The notes beneath the pieces are model-generated. The model ran no database searches. It had not been told where the DNA came from and saw only the letters and a list, made by a program, of their open reading frames with translations. From Pseudomonadota bacterium (GTDB taxonomy: Bacteria > Pseudomonadota > Gammaproteobacteria > Burkholderiales > JAKAFK01), in assembly GCA_021788645.1 (NCBI GenBank), contig JAJYKK010000014.1:1-57473 (forward strand): a DNA stretch of 57,473 nucleotides, read 5' to 3'. This document shows positions 24,496 through 35,642 of this stretch, one piece after another. Both the position numbers and the translations under genes were made by a program. How positions within the stretch are numbered: the stretch's first letter is position 1; every line of letters begins with the position of its first letter.

Positions 24496-25668
24496 TCATG
24501 GGGCGCCAGCGGCGGCGGACAATTGGCTGCGATCCAGATCGATCGGGCTCATGCGCGGCTGTGGCGTGCCGATGGCTTCCAGCAACCGCGCGTACACGGC
24601 GAGCGGCACGTCGCGCCCGCCAAGTCCGGCGGCGAAATTATGAACGCGCGGCGGGGAATCGGCGCCCATCAGCGCGGAACGCACCTCTGCCGCGACGATG
24701 CCGTCCGCACCGGGCGAGATGGCGCGCTCCAGCACGATCAGATCCGACAGCCCCTTCGTTGCCGCACGCAACGCCTCTACGGGAAACGGGCGGAACGCGC
24801 GAAGATGGAGAAGTCGCACCGGCTCTCCGCCGAAGTGCTCTCTCGCATCGAGCAAGGTCCCGAACACCGAGCCGAGCGTGAGGATTCCGATCCTGGCGCC
24901 CGGGGGGCCGTCCACCCGGATGAGGGGCGCGCTCATGCGCCCGCTGAGGGACGACCAGTCCCGCGCGGCGGCGATAATTTCCTTCTCGGCGTCGAGCACC
25001 GCCTGATGATGCAGGTAGCGCGTCTCGGTAAAATGGTCCGGCCCGACCAGGGTCCCGAGCGACAGGGGCGCGCGAGGATCAAGCGTGCGGGAAAACGCGT
25101 ACGGCGGGAGGAATGCGTCGACGGCTTCCTGGCTGGGCAGTTCCAGGGGTTCGAGGGTGTGCGTAAGCGTGAACCCGTCCACGCACACCATGACCGGCAA
25201 CTCGCAGCGTTCGGCGATGCGGAAGGCCTGTATCGTGGTGTCCACCGCCTCCTGATTGTCCGCACAATAGAGCTGGAGCCATCCGGCATCGCGCACCGCC
25301 ATGGAATCCTGCTGATCGTTCCAGATATTGATGGGTGCGGACACCGCCCGGTTGGCGCAGGTGAGGACCACGGGCACGCGCAGGCCGGCTATGTTGTAGA
25401 GCACCTCGCTCATCAGCATGATGCCTTGGGAAGCGCTGGCCGTATAAGCGCGCGAGCCCGCGCACGCGGCTCCCAGCACCACGGACGCCGCCGAGAACTC
25501 GCTCTCCACGCTCACGAACTCGCACTGAAACTGCGCGTCCGCCACCAGCTTGGCGATGTTTTCCACGATGTGGGTCTGCGGCGTGATGGGATAGGCCGCC
25601 ACCACTTGAGGCCGGCATAGGGCCACGGCACGCGCGATGGCTTGCGACCCTTCAAGCGCCTGTCGCAT
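24496..25668 (-). CDS. porA: 2-oxoacid (pyruvate):ferredoxin oxidoreductase, alpha subunit
   Basis: 390 residues. Hallmarks are the GSQAIARAVALCRPQVVAAY start, YPITPQTHIVENIAKLVADA (the YPITPxT motif contacting substrate) and FVSVESEFSAASVVLGAACA (the VExE region that activates ThDP), then TASASQGIMLMSEVLYNIAG. The alpha subunit forms the pyrimidine half of the ThDP site with PorB. Its start overlaps the end of porG by 17 nt. Length and motif set are normal. Together with porG, porB and the GltD-like gene it forms one minus-strand operon of tightly packed genes. Confidence 0.93.
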   Translation of the reverse strand: MRQALEGSQAIARAVALCRPQVVAAYPITPQTHIVENIAKLVADAQFQCEFVSVESEFSAASVVLGAACAGSRAYTASASQGIMLMSEVLYNIAGLRVPVVLTCANRAVSAPINIWNDQQDSMAVRDAGWLQLYCADNQEAVDTTIQAFRIAERCELPVMVCVDGFTLTHTLEPLELPSQEAVDAFLPPYAFSRTLDPRAPLSLGTLVGPDHFTETRYLHHQAVLDAEKEIIAAARDWSSLSGRMSAPLIRVDGPPGARIGILTLGSVFGTLLDAREHFGGEPVRLLHLRAFRPFPVEALRAATKGLSDLIVLERAISPGADGIVAAEVRSALMGADSPPRVHNFAAGLGGRDVPLAVYARLLEAIGTPQPRMSPIDLDRSQLSAAAGAP

Positions 25669-26227
25669 CGACGCGCTCCTTCCAGACGCCCGCCGGCGTC
25701 GCCAAGGCCACTTGCTCGATCAGCGCGAGGTTGCGCGCCAGGACCTCGCCCTTGAAGCGCTGTGCCAGCGCGTTCTTGAGTCCGGTGATGGGCACAAGCG
25801 CCGTGAGGGTGATGAAGGCGGCCAGCAGCGCGGTATTCGGCATGGGCCGTCCGAGCGCATCGGCGGACAGGCGGGTGGCCGGCAGCGCGTAGACGGTCTG
25901 CCCCATGGCCGCCGAAAGCGCCTCCGAGCCGCGTCCGGAGTTCAGCACCACCGCCCCCCCCGGGCGCAGTCCATCCAAGGTATCCGGGAGCCCCGCCAGT
26001 GCCTCGTCTTGAATGATGACGAACGCCGGATGGGCGATTTGGCAGCGGCGCCGAATCGGCTCCTCGGCCAGTCGCACGAAGGCCGCGATCGGCGCCCCCC
26101 GCCGTTCCGCCCCGAAAGCCGGGAAGGCCTGCGCATAACGCCCTTGCTCGATCGCGGCCGCGGCCAGCACGTAAGCGGCCACGACGTTGCCCTGGCCCCC
26201 GCGGCCGTGGATTCGGATCTCAATCAT
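25652..26227 (-). CDS. porG: 2-oxoacid (pyruvate):ferredoxin oxidoreductase, gamma subunit
   Basis: 191 residues from ATG 26227, which has a strong GGAGGAGGCGGG ribosome-binding region; the longer frame upstream is unlikely. The gamma-domain signature is clear: MIEIRIHGRGGQGNVVAAYV, QAFPAFGAERRGAPIAAFVR (the GAERRG motif) and a C-terminal helix. This subunit forms the CoA-binding side of the complex. It is the first gene of the operon, so the promoter should lie in the 383-bp gap before gmd. Confidence 0.92.
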   Translation of the reverse strand: MIEIRIHGRGGQGNVVAAYVLAAAAIEQGRYAQAFPAFGAERRGAPIAAFVRLAEEPIRRRCQIAHPAFVIIQDEALAGLPDTLDGLRPGGAVVLNSGRGSEALSAAMGQTVYALPATRLSADALGRPMPNTALLAAFITLTALVPITGLKNALAQRFKGEVLARNLALIEQVALATPAGVWKERVDATGA

Positions 26228-26610
26228 CCCGCCTCCTCCGTGCGCGGTGCCGCCAAGTGCCTCTTCCATCGTGTGCGAATGGGCCCATATGTTTTAGTAT
26301 AGCGGATATCAATCTCCGAATGTGGGCGCTTTGGAGCCGCCTTCGCCATGCAAGCCCCCCGCGCCCCGCCGTCGGCCCGTTGCCAGAACGTGAGCCCAAT
26401 GTCAGAATGCGGGCTACATGTCGCGATTGCGGGAGACCCGCTCGCCAGCGGCGCCAATGGCCCTGTCACGGCGACCCAACGGACAGCCATCCCCTCGCAT
26501 CCCAGGATGGCGAGCAAGGCGCTCAGGGTCCATCCGGCAGATTGCCTTAACCTCGGCCCACAGGGTCGGCAGGACCCACTGCGTCCTGGAATCCTCTAGA
26601 GACGCCCCAA
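26228..26610. other. Divergent intergenic region between porG and gmd
   Basis: 383 bp with no credible gene. A TATACT element on the minus strand (26296-26301) could be the -10 of the por operon, but no good -35 is present. No clear promoter for gmd is recognised; the sequence close to gmd is GC-rich with an imperfect palindrome around CTCTAGAG. Confidence 0.4.
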
Positions 26611-27696
26611 ATGAAGAAAATTGCATTGATCACCGGCATCACGGGCCAAGACGGCGCCTACCTGGCGGAGTTCCTCCTCGAGAAGGGCTACACGGTCCAC
26701 GGCATCAAGCGGCGTTCATCGCTTTTCAATACCGCCCGCATCGATCATCTCTACCGCGATCCCCACGAGACGGACATCCGCTTCTTCCTCCACCATGGGG
26801 ACATGACCGACTCGTCGAGTCTCGTGCGCATCATCCAGCAGGTCAGGCCCACCGAGATCTACAATCTCGCCGCGCAAAGCCATGTCGCCGTGTCCTTCGA
26901 GGAGCCCGAATACACCGCGAATGCCGACGGCCTCGGGGCGTTGCGCATCCTGGAAGCGATCCGCATCCTGGGACTGGAGCAGCACACCCGCTTCTACCAA
27001 GCCTCCACCTCCGAGCTTTTCGGGCGGGTGCAGGAAGTGCCGCAGAGGGAAACCACGCCCTTCTATCCGCGCTCGCCCTACGCCGCCGCCAAGCTCTATG
27101 CCTACTGGATCACGGTCAACTACCGGGAAGCGTACGGGCTTTATGCCTGCAACGGGATCCTGTTCAATCACGAGTCGCCCATCCGCGGGGAGACCTTCGT
27201 CACCCGCAAGATCACCCGCGCCCTGGCGCGCATCAAGCTGGGACTGGAGGACTGCTTGTACTTGGGCAACCTCGATGCCAAGCGCGATTGGGGGCATGCC
27301 CGCGATTACGTGGAAATGCAGTGGCTCATGCTGCAGCAGGAGGTGGCCGAGGATTTCGTTATCGCCACCGGCGAGCAACACAGCGTGCGCGAGTTCGTGA
27401 CCGCCGCCGCGCGCGAGCTCGACATCGCCATCACATGGGAAGGCACGGGCGTAGCCGAGAAAGGCTATGACGCTTCCGGGCGCGCGATCGTCGCCGTCGA
27501 TCCCCGCTACTTCCGCCCCACGGAAGTCGAGACGCTCCTGGGCGACCCGACGAAAGCCAAGACCAAACTTGGCTGGACCCCCAAGGTGGGCTTCCGGCAG
27601 CTGGTGAGCGAGATGGTGCAAGCCGACCTCGCCGGCGCCCAGCAGGACGATCTCGTCAAGCGGCACGGCTTCAGGGTGTTCGACTACCGTGAATAA
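26611..27696 (+). CDS. gmd: GDP-mannose 4,6-dehydratase
   Basis: 361 residues. Extended SDR enzyme converting GDP-D-mannose to GDP-4-keto-6-deoxy-D-mannose. NADP-binding motif [20 protein letters not shown] at the N-terminus (TGxxGQDG), [35 protein letters not shown], catalytic Thr/Glu in [14 protein letters not shown] and the YxxxK pair in [34 protein letters not shown] is the usual substrate-binding stretch. Length and motifs match the family throughout. It overlaps fcl by 8 bp, so both are co-translated. The product feeds Fcl here, or could feed GDP-rhamnose or GDP-perosamine routes if other genes exist elsewhere. Confidence 0.97.
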   Translation: MKKIALITGITGQDGAYLAEFLLEKGYTVHGIKRRSSLFNTARIDHLYRDPHETDIRFFLHHGDMTDSSSLVRIIQQVRPTEIYNLAAQSHVAVSFEEPEYTANADGLGALRILEAIRILGLEQHTRFYQASTSELFGRVQEVPQRETTPFYPRSPYAAAKLYAYWITVNYREAYGLYACNGILFNHESPIRGETFVTRKITRALARIKLGLEDCLYLGNLDAKRDWGHARDYVEMQWLMLQQEVAEDFVIATGEQHSVREFVTAAARELDIAITWEGTGVAEKGYDASGRAIVAVDPRYFRPTEVETLLGDPTKAKTKLGWTPKVGFRQLVSEMVQADLAGAQQDDLVKRHGFRVFDYRE

Positions 27697-28741
27697 GGCC
27701 CAGCGCATCTATGTGGCCGGCCACCGGGGGCTCGTGGGCTCGGCAATCGTACGCAGGCTCGAGGGTCTGGGCCACGAACGGGTCCTGACGCGAACGCATG
27801 CCGAACTCGACCTCACCGACGCGCTGGCCGTGCGCGCCTTTCTCGCCCAGGAAAAGCCCGATTGGATCGTGCTCGCGGCCGCCAAGGTGGGCGGAATTCT
27901 TGCCAACGACACCTATCCCGCCGAATTCATCCAGCAGAACCTGGCCATCGAACTCAACGTCATCCACGAGTCCTGGCGGGCAGGGATTCGGCATCTGCTC
28001 TTCCTCGGCTCATCGTGCATCTATCCGCGCGACTGCCCGCAGCCCATCCGCGAGGAATATCTGTTGACCGGTCCGCTGGAAGCCACCAACCGGCCTTATG
28101 CCGTGGCCAAGATCGCCGGCATCGAGATGTGCTGGGCCTACAACCGCCAGTATGGCACGCGCTATCTCGCGGTCATGCCCACCAACCTGTATGGTCCGGG
28201 GGACCGCTACGATCTGGCTGCCTCCCATGTCCTGCCCGCGCTCATCCGCAAGTTCCATCTGGCAAAGCTCGCGACCGAGGGCGCCTGGGACGCCATCCGG
28301 CGCGACGAAACGATCCATGGGCCCATTCCGGAGAGCGTGCGCCCCACGCTGCTGGGCCTCGTGCCGCCTTTCCCGCCTCGCGTCGACATCTGGGGAAGCG
28401 GGACGCCCCGCCGCGAATTCCTGTTCAGCGAGGACATGGCCGACGCCTGCGTCCACTTGCTCGGCCTGACCGACGCGCGCGCGGCAACGCTTTTCTCGAA
28501 CGAACGCGCCCCATTGGTGAACATTGGCTCGGGACAGGATATCGCCATCGCCGACGTCGCAGAGCACGTCCGCCGCATCGTCGGTTTCGAGGGCCCGGTG
28601 GGATTCGATGCCAGCAAACCGGATGGCACGTTGCGCAAGCTCCTGGATGTCTCACGGCTATCGGCCCTGGGATGGCGCCATAGCACCGACCTGGAAACCG
28701 GCATCCGGCGCGCCTATGAGGATTTCTTGGCGCACCCATAA
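27689..28741 (+). CDS. fcl: GDP-L-fucose synthase
   Basis: 350 residues from GTG 27689. It is the bifunctional 3,5-epimerase/4-reductase making GDP-L-fucose. Seen: [20 protein letters not shown] (NADP loop), catalytic Ser in [16 protein letters not shown] and YxxxK in [16 protein letters not shown]. Between [12 protein letters not shown] and [15 protein letters not shown] there is an extra stretch of about 35-40 residues ([20 protein letters not shown] and on) absent from the 321-residue E. coli enzyme. It sits on the surface-facing part after the active-site half. The gmd-fcl pair supplies a deoxy sugar that could be the donor for the flagellin-locus glycosyltransferases on the other strand. 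Confidence 0.95.
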   Translation: MNKAQRIYVAGHRGLVGSAIVRRLEGLGHERVLTRTHAELDLTDALAVRAFLAQEKPDWIVLAAAKVGGILANDTYPAEFIQQNLAIELNVIHESWRAGIRHLLFLGSSCIYPRDCPQPIREEYLLTGPLEATNRPYAVAKIAGIEMCWAYNRQYGTRYLAVMPTNLYGPGDRYDLAASHVLPALIRKFHLAKLATEGAWDAIRRDETIHGPIPESVRPTLLGLVPPFPPRVDIWGSGTPRREFLFSEDMADACVHLLGLTDARAATLFSNERAPLVNIGSGQDIAIADVAEHVRRIVGFEGPVGFDASKPDGTLRKLLDVSRLSALGWRHSTDLETGIRRAYEDFLAHP

Positions 28742-29031
28742 CATGCTGCGCCCAGGAGCCCGCAGTTACGGCATTCCGCGCAGCGTCAGCCCTGCGCCCT
28801 ATACGCTGGGCCGCTGAAGGTCCCGTTGGGGCGCGTTGCCGATGCGTACGGTCCTTGACCAAGTATGAGCGCAAGCCCCTGGCTTCAGACATGGGGTGAG
28901 CGAATGGTTTTGGTTGATATACTGATACCGCTGGAAATGATCAAACAGTACATCGGACAACAGAAAGCCACCATCCCGACGCGTGGCGCGGTAATGGGCG
29001 AGAATGCCCGTGCCTTCGGGGATCGCGAGAT
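28742..29031. other. Intergenic region between convergent fcl and def
   Basis: 290 bp. Short frames occur on both strands, none family-like. No clear intrinsic terminator for either gene was found. Confidence 0.4.
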
Positions 29032-29577
29032 TCAGCCGTTGCCGGTTTCGCTCGGCTGAGAAGCCTCGGGGAAAAGCGCCTCGATGAAGCCAAACCGACG
29101 CGGATCGCGGATCCTCAGGGGATAAAGGATGCCCCGCAGATGATCCACTTCGTGCTGCACCACGCGCGCATGGAATCCGCTGACCGTCCGGTCGATCGCC
29201 CGGCCACCCTGGTCGAACCCCCGGTAGCGCAGCGCCTTGAAGCGGGGAACGACCCCGCGCATGCCGGGAATGCTCAGGCAGCCTTCCCAACCCTCTTCCA
29301 TCTCCTCGCCCACCGGGTCCAGAAGGGGATTGATCAGTACCGTATGGGGCACCTCCTCGGCATCCGGATAGCGGGGATTCTTCTCCACCCCGAAGATCAC
29401 CACCTGCACGTTCACGCCGATCTGCGGCGCGGCCAGGCCCGCACCGTTCAACGCCTGCATGGTGTCTTGCATGTCGGCCAACAGCGCAGCCAGTTCCGGC
29501 GTATCGAAGGCGCTCACCGGCTGAGACTGTTCCCACAATCCCGGGGCGCCCATTCTCAACACCGGCCGAATCGCCAT
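29032..29577 (-). CDS. def: Peptide deformylase
   Basis: 181 residues from ATG 29577 with GGGGAG upstream; the longer open frame is not conserved. It removes the formyl group from nascent proteins in the cytosol. All three family motifs are present: GAGLAAPQIGVNVQVVIFG (motif 1, GxGxAAxQxG), EEGWEGCLSIPGMRG (motif 2 with the metal-binding Cys) and VVQHEVDHLRGILY (motif 3, HExDH: two His ligands and the catalytic Glu). It is not next to fmt, so it is probably an accessory or second deformylase copy. It follows the purine-salvage pair on the same strand by 40 bp. Confidence 0.95.
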   Translation of the reverse strand: MAIRPVLRMGAPGLWEQSQPVSAFDTPELAALLADMQDTMQALNGAGLAAPQIGVNVQVVIFGVEKNPRYPDAEEVPHTVLINPLLDPVGEEMEEGWEGCLSIPGMRGVVPRFKALRYRGFDQGGRAIDRTVSGFHARVVQHEVDHLRGILYPLRIRDPRRFGFIEALFPEASQPSETGNG

Positions 29578-29617
29578 TCCACTCCCCAGTCCCCACGACA
29601 CGGTGGGAATCGCATCC

Positions 29618-30367
29618 CTATTTGCCCTGGTCGCGCTCGACCAGATGCTCGACAATGTTGCGCACACGCGCCATCGTTTGCGCGAGGACGCGATCGATTT
29701 CTTCGTAGCTGATGGCATGGGCGCTGGACCCGCGTCCGGCCGCCCAATTCGCTACAACGCCGATGGCGGCATAGCACAAGCCGATCTCCTTGGCGAGCGC
29801 AGCCTCCGGCATCCCCGTCATGCCGACCATGGTCGCCCCATCCCGCTCGAGACGGTCGATCTCCGCCTTCGTCTCGAGCCTCGGGCCTTGCACGGCCGCA
29901 TAGACGCCGCCGTCGATGTAGGCCTCTCCGGCATCCGCCATCGCCTCCATGCAGCGAATCCGCATTTCCCCGCAATAGGGTTCGGTGAAATCCATATGCG
30001 TCACCGGGCGCCCGTCGGCCTCGAAGAAACAGTTCTTGCGTCCATGGGTATAGTCGATGATCTGATCGGGCAGGACGATCGAGCCCGGAACGAGGTCTGA
30101 CCGGATGGCCCCCACCGACGCCACCGATACCACCTTGCGCACGCCCTGCGCATGCAATGCCCAGATGTTCGCGCGATAGTTGACCTCGTGCGGCGGAATG
30201 GTATGACCATAGCCATGCCGCGCGAGAAAAATGATCTCGTGGTCACGGATCTTGCCGAAGGTCAACGGGCCGGAGGGCTCTCCGTAGGGTGTGCGTACGA
30301 CTCGACGCTGCGTAATTTCCAGGTTGGAGAGGTTCGTCAGTCCAGTCCCGCCGATCAATGCCAACAT
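29618..30367 (-). CDS. S-methyl-5'-thioinosine phosphorylase (MTAP/PNP family)
   Basis: 249 residues from ATG 30367 with a GAAGGGA-type ribosome-binding site. It is a trimeric purine phosphorylase of the PNP/MTAP family. Seen: MLALIGGTGLTNLSNLEITQ, PLTFGKIRDHEIIFLARHGY, HTIPPHEVNYRANIWALHAQ and TEPYCGEMRIRCMEA, with GATMVGMTGMPEAALAKEIG at the substrate site. In gammaproteobacteria such as Pseudomonas the orthologue beside hpt cleaves methylthioinosine to hypoxanthine and methylthioribose-1-phosphate. The adjacent hypoxanthine phosphoribosyltransferase (48 bp away) fits that chemistry, because it would reclaim the hypoxanthine. Classical MTA phosphorylase activity cannot be excluded. Confidence 0.85.
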   Translation of the reverse strand: MLALIGGTGLTNLSNLEITQRRVVRTPYGEPSGPLTFGKIRDHEIIFLARHGYGHTIPPHEVNYRANIWALHAQGVRKVVSVASVGAIRSDLVPGSIVLPDQIIDYTHGRKNCFFEADGRPVTHMDFTEPYCGEMRIRCMEAMADAGEAYIDGGVYAAVQGPRLETKAEIDRLERDGATMVGMTGMPEAALAKEIGLCYAAIGVVANWAAGRGSSAHAISYEEIDRVLAQTMARVRNIVEHLVERDQGK

Positions 30368-30415
30368 CTCAGTCCCTTCTTCTCGCCCGCATGCCACATG
30401 CACGCGGGTCGCCAT

Positions 30416-30964
30416 TCAACTGCCGCGCAAGGCATACACGGCCGGCAAGTTGCGCCAAGCGCCCCGGACATCCATGCCAAAGCCGAACACATAGCGGTTA
30501 GGCAGCGTGACCCCGACAAAATCGGCCGAGATCGGCTTTTGCCTGCCCGTCGCCTTGTCGCCAAACACGGCGCTGAGAAAACGCCGCGCCCCAAGGCTCA
30601 ACACCTTGTCCCGGATCGCCGCGAGGGTGTGCCCCTCGTCGAGGATGTCATCCAGCACGAGCACCGTCCGGTTCTCCACGTTCTCGCGCGGCAACACTTT
30701 CCAGGCCAATTCGCCGCCCTGCGTCTCGGCGCCATAGCGCGAGACATGGATATAATCGAAATCCAAGGGGAATCGGAGCTTGGGCAGCAACTGGCCGGTA
30801 AACACCACGGCACCGCCCATCACGCTCAAGACCAGCGGCTGCGCGTCTGCGAGCTGCGCCGAGATCTCCTTCGCCACGCGATCCACCGCCGCCGACACTT
30901 CGGCTGCCGCAAGTACCGGATCCGCCTCGTTGAGGATAGCCCAGGCTTCGTCGCCGGGAACCAT
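30416..30964 (-). CDS. hpt: Hypoxanthine-guanine phosphoribosyltransferase
   Basis: 182 residues, normal length. It converts hypoxanthine or guanine plus PRPP to IMP or GMP. PRPP motif VLVLDDILDEGHTLAAI is clear, as is the upstream VLSVMGGAVVFTGQLLPKL loop and the purine-binding C-terminal part (DFVGVTLPNRYVFGFGMD). An AGGAGAG ribosome-binding site precedes ATG 30964. It is followed at 48 bp by the methylthioinosine-type phosphorylase, and the two form a purine/methylthio-salvage unit. Confidence 0.93.
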   Translation of the reverse strand: MVPGDEAWAILNEADPVLAAAEVSAAVDRVAKEISAQLADAQPLVLSVMGGAVVFTGQLLPKLRFPLDFDYIHVSRYGAETQGGELAWKVLPRENVENRTVLVLDDILDEGHTLAAIRDKVLSLGARRFLSAVFGDKATGRQKPISADFVGVTLPNRYVFGFGMDVRGAWRNLPAVYALRGS

Positions 30965-30979
30965 GGGAAGTCGTCTCTC

Positions 30980-31348
30980 CTAATAGGTGAAGGTAACCAC
31001 ATCGTCATCCATCGCCTGCTGAATGACGTATGCCCCCCCGACCGTCTCCTCGATCTCGGGGATGAGATCATCGCCCCAGAGCTCGCGGGTCGGCGTGCAG
31101 ACTTTGAACTTGACCCCCGCGTCGTGGGCATCCTTGATGAAGTCGTACACACTCTTGGGGGAGCCTTCGATGACGTGCAGCTTTTCCGCCACGCCCTTCT
31201 TGGCGAGTTCTCCAGAGCGCGCCGTCAGGATCACCTCGACGTCGTATTCCATCGCCGCCGCGACCGTTGCCTGGAAGAAGGGGGCACCCAGTTCCGAGGG
31301 GTTGGAGGGATCGGTGTTGACCATCACGATCATCAGCTTGTCTGCCAT
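30980..31348 (-). CDS. DsrE family protein
   Basis: 122 residues from ATG 31348 with GGAGAAGG upstream. A small alpha/beta protein of the DsrE/DsrF-like (YchN) fold: DKLMIVMVNTDPSNPSELGA, FFQATVAAAMEYDVEVILTA and VKFKVCTPTRELWGDDLIPE. It carries one Cys, in KVCTPT, at the position used for sulfur transfer in some members, though single-Cys members may be structural or bind other ligands. DsrE-like proteins are numerous in sulfur-oxidising bacteria. No other sulfur gene is adjacent; hpt follows 15 bp downstream. Confidence 0.8.
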   Translation of the reverse strand: MADKLMIVMVNTDPSNPSELGAPFFQATVAAAMEYDVEVILTARSGELAKKGVAEKLHVIEGSPKSVYDFIKDAHDAGVKFKVCTPTRELWGDDLIPEIEETVGGAYVIQQAMDDDVVTFTY

Positions 31349-31472
31349 GTTCCTTCTCCGATCATTTGGTTCAGAATGCGCCACGACTCCGGCTGGGCAA
31401 ACGCGCACGACAGTCGATGGCGCCACGCGCACGCTCAAAGCGCCTTGCCTCGCTATGCCCCGGTCCCGCCGA

Positions 31473-32369
31473 TCACCCGTTTTCCGGTGCCCCGCCGGGC
31501 ACGACAGACGTTAGGTACTGCCGGAACGCATCGCCCACCTCGCCATGCTTCAACGCATATTCCACCGTCGCCTTCAGATAGCCCAGCTTGGATCCGCAGT
31601 CATAGCGGATTCCTTCGAACTCGTAGGCAAGCACCTGCTGCTCCTTGAGCAACGCCGCGATGGCGTCGGTCAGCTGGATTTCTCCCCCGGCCCCCGCCCG
31701 CGCATTCTCCAGGTGGTGGAAGACCCGCGGCGCGAGGATGTAGCGCCCCACCACCCCCAAGGTGGAAGGCGCCTCCGCCGGATTCGGCTTCTCCACCAGC
31801 CCCGAGATCTTGTGGATCCTGTCGGAAAGGGGTTGCGCGTCGACAATCCCATACTGGGACGTTTCCTGCGGCGCCACCATCTGCACCCCGAGCACCGAGC
31901 ACTGGTAATAATCGTAGAGTTCGACCATCTGCCGCATCACGGGTGGCCGTCCCTGCCCATCGATCAGGTCGTCCGCCAACATCACCGCGAACGGATCGTC
32001 GTTGATCACGGGCCTCGCCATCAGGACCGCATGTCCCAGGCCCAGCGCTTCCACCTGCCGGATGAAGATGCACGACGCATGGCTCGGGATGATCGAGCGC
32101 ACCATCTCGAGCAGCTTGGTCTTGCCGCGCGCCTCCAACTCGGTCTCCATTTCGTAGGCCTTGTCGAAGTGATCCTCGATCGAACGCTTGGTGCGTCCCG
32201 TGATGAACACCAGGTCGGTGACGCCGGCCGCCAGGGCCTCCTCGACGGCATATTGGATAAGCGGCTTGTCCACAATCGGCAACATCTCCTTGGGACTCGC
32301 CTTGGTCGCCGGAAGGAACCGCGTGCCCATTCCGGCGACCGGAAAAACTGCCTTCGTAATCTTGCGCAT
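31473..32369 (-). CDS. galU: UTP-glucose-1-phosphate uridylyltransferase
   Basis: 298 residues from ATG 32369; an in-frame TTG at 32375 is less likely. It makes UDP-glucose for polysaccharide and glycan synthesis. Seen: [20 protein letters not shown] (nucleotide loop), [32 protein letters not shown] (metal-binding Asp) and a conserved [20 protein letters not shown] segment. Length and sequence are typical of bacterial GalU. It begins 2 bp after the ligA stop, so it is co-transcribed with ligA and zipA. It is a likely donor source for the glycosyltransferases in the window, though it also has general roles. Confidence 0.95.
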   Translation of the reverse strand: MRKITKAVFPVAGMGTRFLPATKASPKEMLPIVDKPLIQYAVEEALAAGVTDLVFITGRTKRSIEDHFDKAYEMETELEARGKTKLLEMVRSIIPSHASCIFIRQVEALGLGHAVLMARPVINDDPFAVMLADDLIDGQGRPPVMRQMVELYDYYQCSVLGVQMVAPQETSQYGIVDAQPLSDRIHKISGLVEKPNPAEAPSTLGVVGRYILAPRVFHHLENARAGAGGEIQLTDAIAALLKEQQVLAYEFEGIRYDCGSKLGYLKATVEYALKHGEVGDAFRQYLTSVVPGGAPENG

Positions 32370-32371
32370 GG

Positions 32372-35538
<3,167 letters not shown>

Positions 35539-35568
35539 ACCACCCGTTCCCCGCTTGACATGTCGCTC

Positions 35569-35577
35569 ACTATAGCA
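35569..35577 (-). promoter_or_regulatory. Candidate extended -10 promoter upstream of zipA
   Basis: The minus strand reads TGC-TATAGT, an extended -10 element, about 30 nt upstream of the zipA ATG and in the 104-bp gap after smc. No good -35 hexamer is present. It would allow zipA-ligA-galU to be transcribed independently of smc. Confidence 0.4.
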
Positions 35578-35642
35578 GCGATTTTATTTCTGAGCCCGCC
35601 GTCGAAAGGTCCGCCTATTTTACCGCGCATCAGGCTCGTGCG

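Noticed and set aside
28865-29059. Small plus-strand frame between fcl and def
   Set aside because: No ribosome-binding site, no family resemblance, and it runs into the end of def on the other strand.
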